Below the pieces are notes generated by a model, which did not search any database, was not told where the DNA came from, and saw only the letters and a list, made by a program, of their open reading frames with translations. Shown here in pieces: positions 59,243-64,000 of a stretch of 64,000 bases of DNA. Source of the DNA: Bacillus sp. NTK034 (GTDB taxonomy: Bacteria > Bacillota > Bacilli > Bacillales > Cytobacillaceae); assembly GCF_017303275.1 (NCBI RefSeq), contig NZ_JAFKOJ010000004.1, positions 1 through 64,000 on the forward strand, read 5' to 3'. Both the position numbers and the translations under genes were made by a program. The number at the start of each line of letters is the position of its first letter. Positions within the stretch are counted from its first letter, which is position 1.

Positions 59243-61357
59243 TTAATTAATCGTCCCGCGATCCACCTGTTCATACAGAATCCCCATATTACCCTTCACT
59301 TTTTTAGAAACCTCACACAATGCCTCAATCGCTTCAGCTTTATGATGCCCCAGCTGATAAACCACATCATCAAACAGCATTTCCATCTCTCTTAAAATAG
59401 CAATGGATGCGAGGTTGTAAAGGTGGACATTATAGTAGCCGCTGTTATTAAAAATGGCTGTCTCGACATAAGGCCTAAAATTCTCTAGTAGAGTAGGGTA
59501 CTCAGCCATTAATCGGTCCAACCCTTTTCGGATGCCTTCAATAGTGCCGGCGAATTCGTCCAAAGGCTCCAGCGCGTTGTTGACACTGTTTCTGATTTTA
59601 TCATCAAAGTCCGAAAACAGGCCGAATAACTTGCCGGGGATGGTGTAGTCCAATGCGAATTTGGTTGCTCCTTTGATGGTGCTCGACAGGAGTTCCAATG
59701 CATTTTCAATATTCAAAGTGATTACCCATGCTTTATGCAATAAAGGCAAGAGGAGTGCATGAGTTGATCTGGTAAAGGCACTATAAGCAGTATCCATCTG
59801 AAATTCCTTAATCTTCATCCTTAGTTCCATGTAGGGGGAATCTTCCAGTTTATACGTATTCGTTCCCTGTACGGATATTGAATTGGAATGAGAGGATTTG
59901 CTTCTGATGGATTGCCCGAGGGAAAGGTCCCTGTCATGAAAATTAGCGGCAACGTCCTGAACTTGTTTCTGGTATTCGCTGATATGTGAAAGAAGCTTAT
60001 CCCTGTTATTGTTGACGATCCCATAATGGGCTTTTAACTCACTGACTACAGCATCATACCAGAGTTCTTTCCCGCCCTCAAACAGCTCCGGGATCTTATT
60101 GGAAATAATCCGGATAAGGCTTTTGGAAAGATCCTGAACATCCGCTTTCAAATCATACAAAAAGCTGCGGATTTCATTAAAGATGCTTTCCACACTGACG
60201 TTCGTCCGGAAAATATGTTCAAGCAGCTCGGCAGGCGGGGAATTCAGTATATAGTTCAGTGATTTAGCATGACTTTCAGCCACATTTAACAAAGAAACCA
60301 AATGATCGATTTCGGCCGTTAATCGATTACTGATCGAAGTAATCCCCATAAACAGCGGTTCACTGATCAGATTTTCAAACATATCTTCGAAAATCTTCTG
60401 CAGTCGGCTGAGCCGTTCATAATAACGGTTTGCTTCATCGTCTACGATCGCAACCGAATTGCCTAGGTACTCGTGAGCAAGGTTCAGTCTTTCCGTAACA
60501 TGATTTTGCAGGGAGGAAGCAAGAAGGTCCAGGTTCTCCTTATTGATCTCAATGCGGTCTGAATGACCGCCGTATAGCGGTACTCCTGTCCAGATGCTGG
60601 ATACGATATGGGCATCAGCATCCACATAGATTTTGCCATAGCCCGGCTTGCCGACCTCTCCAATAACATAGAACTGTGTGCCATCTTCATTCCTCAGATA
60701 GCCTGTATGGTTTGTAGCAAGCTTTGAGAATTCAGGAATCCCATTGAAGATTTCATACTGTTTGCCTGGAATCCGGCCATGAAGATCCAATGCAATCAAA
60801 GTTTGAGTCAGCACATCGTAGCTGCTGAAGTAGTTTGTAATATTATCATAAGTTTGATTAGGATCCACCATCCCCTCAGGAAGCAGGGCAGGGTTTAAAG
60901 TAACTGCATTTACTTCTGGATTTTCAACTGCTACTGCACCAACCAAACCGCCGCCAAGTGAATTTCCCGCGATCGATTTAACGCCGCCAACCTGGTTAAA
61001 CTTTTGATTCATTTCAGTATAATAGCTTCTTGCTGCAGCCAGCTGAGCTGGAGTTAGGTCACTTAAAAGCTGTGCATCCGTCAGAATATCTTTGTTGCCA
61101 TATTTTCCGCTTGCATCCGTACCTACATAAATGATGGATATTTCCTCTGTCTCCATATTTACGACTGTCATAGCATCAAGGCCAGTAGGGTCTTCATAAC
61201 GAGTATCGATAACTGTATAGTCTGTATTATTTACCTGCAGAACTGATTCAAATAGCGGATAGGTATATGCATGAAGGCCTGCCAGTTCAACTAAATCTTT
61301 ATCATTGTTTGCTGCAATATCCGTATTTATATTTGGTGAACCCTTAAGAGTATCCAT
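59243..61357 (-). CDS. Lipase-domain toxin with C-terminal LXG-like helical region (TslA-like T7SS effector)
   Basis: A 704-residue protein without a signal peptide. Residues 20-270 look like an alpha/beta-hydrolase lipase: nucleophile Ser133 in GNSLGG, strand IYVGTD (oxyanion side), and a candidate His in YGGHSD (about 264). Residues 275-704 are long amphipathic helices with little other signature, like the LXG-type targeting domains of type VII effectors, but placed at the C-terminus. This order (toxin first, targeting last) is that of the staphylococcal lipase TslA. The gene directly upstream encodes a DUF1672 lipoprotein, the family of the TslA immunity protein TilA, and is only 13 bases away. 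No WXG100 or Lap partner gene is present here. Family match from memory; not searched. Confidence 0.7.
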   Translation of the reverse strand: MDTLKGSPNINTDIAANNDKDLVELAGLHAYTYPLFESVLQVNNTDYTVIDTRYEDPTGLDAMTVVNMETEEISIIYVGTDASGKYGNKDILTDAQLLSDLTPAQLAAARSYYTEMNQKFNQVGGVKSIAGNSLGGGLVGAVAVENPEVNAVTLNPALLPEGMVDPNQTYDNITNYFSSYDVLTQTLIALDLHGRIPGKQYEIFNGIPEFSKLATNHTGYLRNEDGTQFYVIGEVGKPGYGKIYVDADAHIVSSIWTGVPLYGGHSDRIEINKENLDLLASSLQNHVTERLNLAHEYLGNSVAIVDDEANRYYERLSRLQKIFEDMFENLISEPLFMGITSISNRLTAEIDHLVSLLNVAESHAKSLNYILNSPPAELLEHIFRTNVSVESIFNEIRSFLYDLKADVQDLSKSLIRIISNKIPELFEGGKELWYDAVVSELKAHYGIVNNNRDKLLSHISEYQKQVQDVAANFHDRDLSLGQSIRSKSSHSNSISVQGTNTYKLEDSPYMELRMKIKEFQMDTAYSAFTRSTHALLLPLLHKAWVITLNIENALELLSSTIKGATKFALDYTIPGKLFGLFSDFDDKIRNSVNNALEPLDEFAGTIEGIRKGLDRLMAEYPTLLENFRPYVETAIFNNSGYYNVHLYNLASIAILREMEMLFDDVVYQLGHHKAEAIEALCEVSKKVKGNMGILYEQVDRGTIN

Positions 61358-61370
61358 ATATTCACCTGCT

Positions 61371-62312
61371 TTATTCCTTAATAATGTAATCCGGGAATCC
61401 GCGTTTTAAAGAATTATCTTTAGCACCTTCCGAACTCTGTTTATCAATGAAGTTATCATTGAGAGCGAAGCTGTATGTGCCCTTAGGTATTGAGTCCATA
61501 TCTTCCAGCTCTTTCGTGACTTGATTAAATATTTCTTCATTTGGCTCTGCCTGCTTTTCAGCCATGAATAATTGAATATTGATTTTGAAGTTTTCAGGAT
61601 TAAACGCGTCCTCATCATAGACATTCCTCAAATTTTCCGTACTTTCATCAGGATTACTAATATAAAGGTCATAAACCGGTTTAATAGCCTCTTCTTTGCT
61701 TGTTAATGCAATAAAATAATATGGAGTCATATATCCGTGTCCACCCACATTTTGAAGGGCATCCTTTGTTTTTCCGGTTACTTGACCTTCTGCTGCAAGA
61801 GTCTCAAGATAGTCGTCGAGCTGTTGAAACTCTTCATTAAAGATCATGTGATACAATCCGCCTTTAATGGCATTTTCCACCTGGAATTCGTCCGCCCATA
61901 TCTTTTCTGTCATCACTTTCTTTTCTAGTTCATCAATTGGTACTACAGCATAAGTGTAGAAATGCGGCTCACCTTTGGATTCTACAAACACAGTAGCCCC
62001 ATCCTTAGCACCAACCACGTTATGCACCGTTACATCGGTCTTATATTTCTCCTTAAAAAACTTGATTGCAGCTTCCTCTATCTCATCAAGGCTTTCATCA
62101 GCAATTTTATCGGTTTCTTTTCCATATGGAAGTGCATAGCCTTCACCGGTATAATCCTGAACACTGATCAGTGATTCCTCAGAAGGAGCAGCCTGTGTTT
62201 CTTTTGATTTTTCACTTTCCTGATTGTTATTTGCGCTATTCATACCAGAACATCCTCCAAGCATTAATGATATGCCGACACTGCAGAGTAAAATTTTTGT
62301 TTTCTTGTACAT
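61371..62312 (-). CDS. DUF1672 family lipoprotein, candidate immunity protein (TilA-like)
   Basis: A 313-residue lipoprotein. The signal peptide ends at lipobox LGGC (Cys about residue 21), then a Ser/Asn linker. The mature part reads like staphylococcal DUF1672 proteins: VQDYTGEGYALP, FFKEKYKTDVTVHNVVGAKDGATVFVESKGEPHFYTYAVV, GLYHMIFNEEFQQLDDYLETL, VTGKTKDALQNVGGHGYMTPYYFI. Anchored outside the membrane, it could neutralise an incoming lipase. GGGAGGACA lies before the ATG. It is the first gene of a two-gene operon with the lipase toxin. Confidence 0.78.
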   Translation of the reverse strand: MYKKTKILLCSVGISLMLGGCSGMNSANNNQESEKSKETQAAPSEESLISVQDYTGEGYALPYGKETDKIADESLDEIEEAAIKFFKEKYKTDVTVHNVVGAKDGATVFVESKGEPHFYTYAVVPIDELEKKVMTEKIWADEFQVENAIKGGLYHMIFNEEFQQLDDYLETLAAEGQVTGKTKDALQNVGGHGYMTPYYFIALTSKEEAIKPVYDLYISNPDESTENLRNVYDEDAFNPENFKINIQLFMAEKQAEPNEEIFNQVTKELEDMDSIPKGTYSFALNDNFIDKQSSEGAKDNSLKRGFPDYIIKE

Positions 62313-62623
62313 TAGTTAAATGTCCTCCCTAAAGGAATGTGCCATTCAAAGTATATCCCTTATTTTAGCGGATAGAGTTATATTTTTACAGTTTAAACGT
62401 GGAAAATTACACTTTTTAGGTAAAAATAGGGAGAAAGTCAGGGGTGAATAGGGAGGATTATACTAAAAATTTGCTAAATTCGGCTTCTGCTGTATAAAAA
62501 TTCACCAAACGGCATTTTAATAGTTAAAAGTTTACTTTGAATTTTCTAATAACACTGTGTATAATACATTTAAGGTAATGAAACGGAAAATGTCCGAAAT
62601 AATATTCAACAAGGGGGATCTTT
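62313..62623. other. Divergent promoter region
   Basis: The 311-base gap holds promoters of the minus-strand toxin/immunity pair and the plus-strand peptidase gene. No gene. On the minus strand GGATATACTTTG (about 62350) could be the -10 region of the lipoprotein gene. Confidence 0.4.
62537..62565 (+). promoter_or_regulatory. Sigma-A promoter of the AbgA-like gene
   Basis: TTGAAT (62537-62542) and TATAAT (62560-62565) with a 17-base spacer. Confidence 0.8.
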
Positions 62624-63919
62624 ATGGACAGCTGCTTTTTAAAGGAAATAACTCCCCAGCTGATCAAATGGCGGCGCACTTTGCATGCACTGCCTGAACT
62701 GGGGTTCATGGAGTATATCACTACATACCGGATCGGAAAAGAACTGGAAAAGATGGGTTTCAAGCTTTATTTAGGGAAAGACGCGCTTGACGGGAATTCC
62801 CGCATGGGGCTTCCTGCACAAGCTGATCTTGAAGCTCAAGAGAAAAAGGCGAGGGATTGGGGTGTTGAAGAGTCCTGGCTCGATCAAATGCGCGGCGGCA
62901 ATACCGGGCTTGTGGCAGTCTGGGATACTGGCAGAAACGGGGACCATGTTGGTTTCCGCTTTGATATTGACGCTCTGCCGATAAACGAATCGGCAGATCT
63001 TGCCCATCGTCCAGCTCAATACGAATTTGGCTCAAAAGAAGAGAATGTGATGCATTCGTGCGGACATGACGGACATACTGCCATCGGACTTGGGGTGGCA
63101 CAGTATATTTCTTCCCATGCTGATCAGCTTAAGGGCCGCTTCACCCTTTTGTTTCAGCCGGCTGAAGAAGGCGGTCGAGGGGCTCGGGCGATGACAGACA
63201 AAGGCTGGCTTGATGATGTCGATTATTTTTATTCAGGCCACATCGGCATTAAGTCCATGCCTGTTGGAACGATTGCAGCCACAACGCCGGGATTTCTGGC
63301 TTCAACTAAATACAATGCTTATTTTAAAGGAGTTTCCTCACATGCCGGCATCAATCCGGAACTCGGGAAAAATGCTTTATTGGCAGCGACAACAGCCGCT
63401 AACAACCTCTATGGCATTCCGCGCCATCATGATGGCGTCACCAGGGTGAATGTTGGGAAGCTTGCTGCAGGCAGCGGCCGGAACATCATCCCGGGAGACA
63501 GTTATATGGAAATAGAAGTGCGGGGCGAGACACCGGAAATTGCTCAATATATGGCTGAAAAAGCTACCCGGATTATTCAGGCGGCAGCAGATATGCATGA
63601 TGTGTCCTGCACAATCGAAGCAGTCGGAGTTACGGAAGTGGTTGTCTGTGATGAAGAGCTGATCCCGAAAATTACCGAATGGTGTGCATCAAGCGAGCTT
63701 GTGAAAGAAGTGCTGCCTTCTGTCCCTGTCTCCGGATCGGAAGACGTCAGCTTTATGATGAACCGGGTCCAGAAGCATGGCGGCAAAGCTACGTTTATGC
63801 TGTTTGGAACGAAGCTTGATTATCCTCACCACCATCCTCAATTCGATTTCGAGGAAGAGGCTTTACTGGTTGCAGTCGATGCTTACATTCACATCTTAAA
63901 TGGCGGATCGTCCATTTAA
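62624..63919 (+). CDS. M20-family peptidase, AbgA-like (p-aminobenzoyl-glutamate hydrolase subunit A type)
   Basis: A 431-residue metal-dependent amidohydrolase. Motifs are WRRTLHALPELGFMEYITTYRIGKEL, FRFDIDALPINES, HSCGHDGHTAIGLG, FQPAEEGGRGARAM and VSGSEDVSFMM. The long insert between the first helix and the metal site (KARDWGVEESWLDQMRGGNTGLVAVWDTG) is typical of AbgA-type proteins. AAGGGGGATC precedes the ATG. A second gene starts 17 bases after it, as expected if a partner AbgB subunit or transporter follows outside the window. Confidence 0.88.
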   Translation: MDSCFLKEITPQLIKWRRTLHALPELGFMEYITTYRIGKELEKMGFKLYLGKDALDGNSRMGLPAQADLEAQEKKARDWGVEESWLDQMRGGNTGLVAVWDTGRNGDHVGFRFDIDALPINESADLAHRPAQYEFGSKEENVMHSCGHDGHTAIGLGVAQYISSHADQLKGRFTLLFQPAEEGGRGARAMTDKGWLDDVDYFYSGHIGIKSMPVGTIAATTPGFLASTKYNAYFKGVSSHAGINPELGKNALLAATTAANNLYGIPRHHDGVTRVNVGKLAAGSGRNIIPGDSYMEIEVRGETPEIAQYMAEKATRIIQAAADMHDVSCTIEAVGVTEVVVCDEELIPKITEWCASSELVKEVLPSVPVSGSEDVSFMMNRVQKHGGKATFMLFGTKLDYPHHHPQFDFEEEALLVAVDAYIHILNGGSSI

Positions 63920-63935
63920 ATTAAAGGAGGAAATC

Positions 63936-64000
63936 ATGTCGAATAACTTTGCAAAAACATTTTTGAAAGAGAATAAAGAGACCTTTGAAAAAATCAGTGA
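63936..64000 (+). CDS. 5' end of the next gene, cut by the window
   Basis: ATG 63936 with AAAGGAGG 6 bases upstream, then an open frame MSNNFAKTFLKENKETFEKIS to the window end. Context suggests the partner subunit AbgB, but 21 codons do not allow identification. Confidence 0.6.
   Translation, partial: MSNNFAKTFLKENKETFEKIS

Overview
The window reads as a chromosomal segment of a low-GC, spore-former-type Bacillota, most like Bacillaceae (Bacillus, Cytobacillus or Mesobacillus). The basis is strong AGGAGG ribosome binding sites, many TTG and GTG starts, intrinsic terminators, an SbsC-type S-layer wall-binding domain, DUF4179 anti-sigma and LCP proteins, and solute-importer operons run by LacI and GntR regulators. 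The species call is inference. I saw no rRNA, tRNA, CRISPR array, intact insertion sequence or phage module.

Layout. (1) 0.2-5.1 kb: a PAS/sigma-54 activator, then a -24/-12 promoter driving a sodium:solute symporter, a 32-residue membrane peptide and an amidase. (2) 5.4-7.1 kb: a small membrane-anchored protein and an LCP cell-wall ligase on the minus strand. (3) 7.6-13.4 kb: a GntR-controlled TRAP transporter operon with a creatininase-family hydrolase and an M20 amidohydrolase. (4) 13.8-28.9 kb: a cell-surface island. Almost every product is exported, and an ECF sigma/anti-sigma pair lies inside it. Seven of its proteins share one mature-N-terminal domain (W-D-G ... GQIG ... YRVY ... VGGG-YV ... 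Y-TPS) with different tails: beta-propeller, L,D-transpeptidase, lipocalin-like barrel, DUF4309-like domain, or none. A glucosaminidase in the same island carries three shorter relatives of the domain. (5) 29.1-36.2 kb: a LacI-controlled ABC sugar importer with an FAD oxidoreductase and an oligo-1,6-glucosidase. (6) 36.3-49.5 kb: large surface and secreted proteins, namely an SGNH hydrolase carrying the same domain at its C-terminus, a 1553-residue SbsC-like protein, a 1268-residue SBBP/FG-GAP/HYR protein and a glucoamylase-family enzyme. Decayed gene remnants and repeated palindromes lie between them. (7) 50.3-58.0 kb: a LacI-controlled catabolic operon (DapA-type aldolase, ribokinase-type kinase, TctCBA transporter, DhaK/DhaL). 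(8) 58.4-64.0 kb: an unknown protein, a 41-bp tandem repeat, a type VII-like lipase toxin with a DUF1672 lipoprotein resembling the staphylococcal TslA/TilA pair, and an AbgA-type peptidase at the right edge.

Two themes run through it: scavenging of organic acids, amides and sugars through separately regulated importer-plus-enzyme operons, and wall or surface remodelling. The most promising candidates for something undescribed are the GQIG-VGGG-TPS domain family, reused with eight or nine architectures within 20 kb, and the FG-GAP array nested inside a single SBBP repeat.
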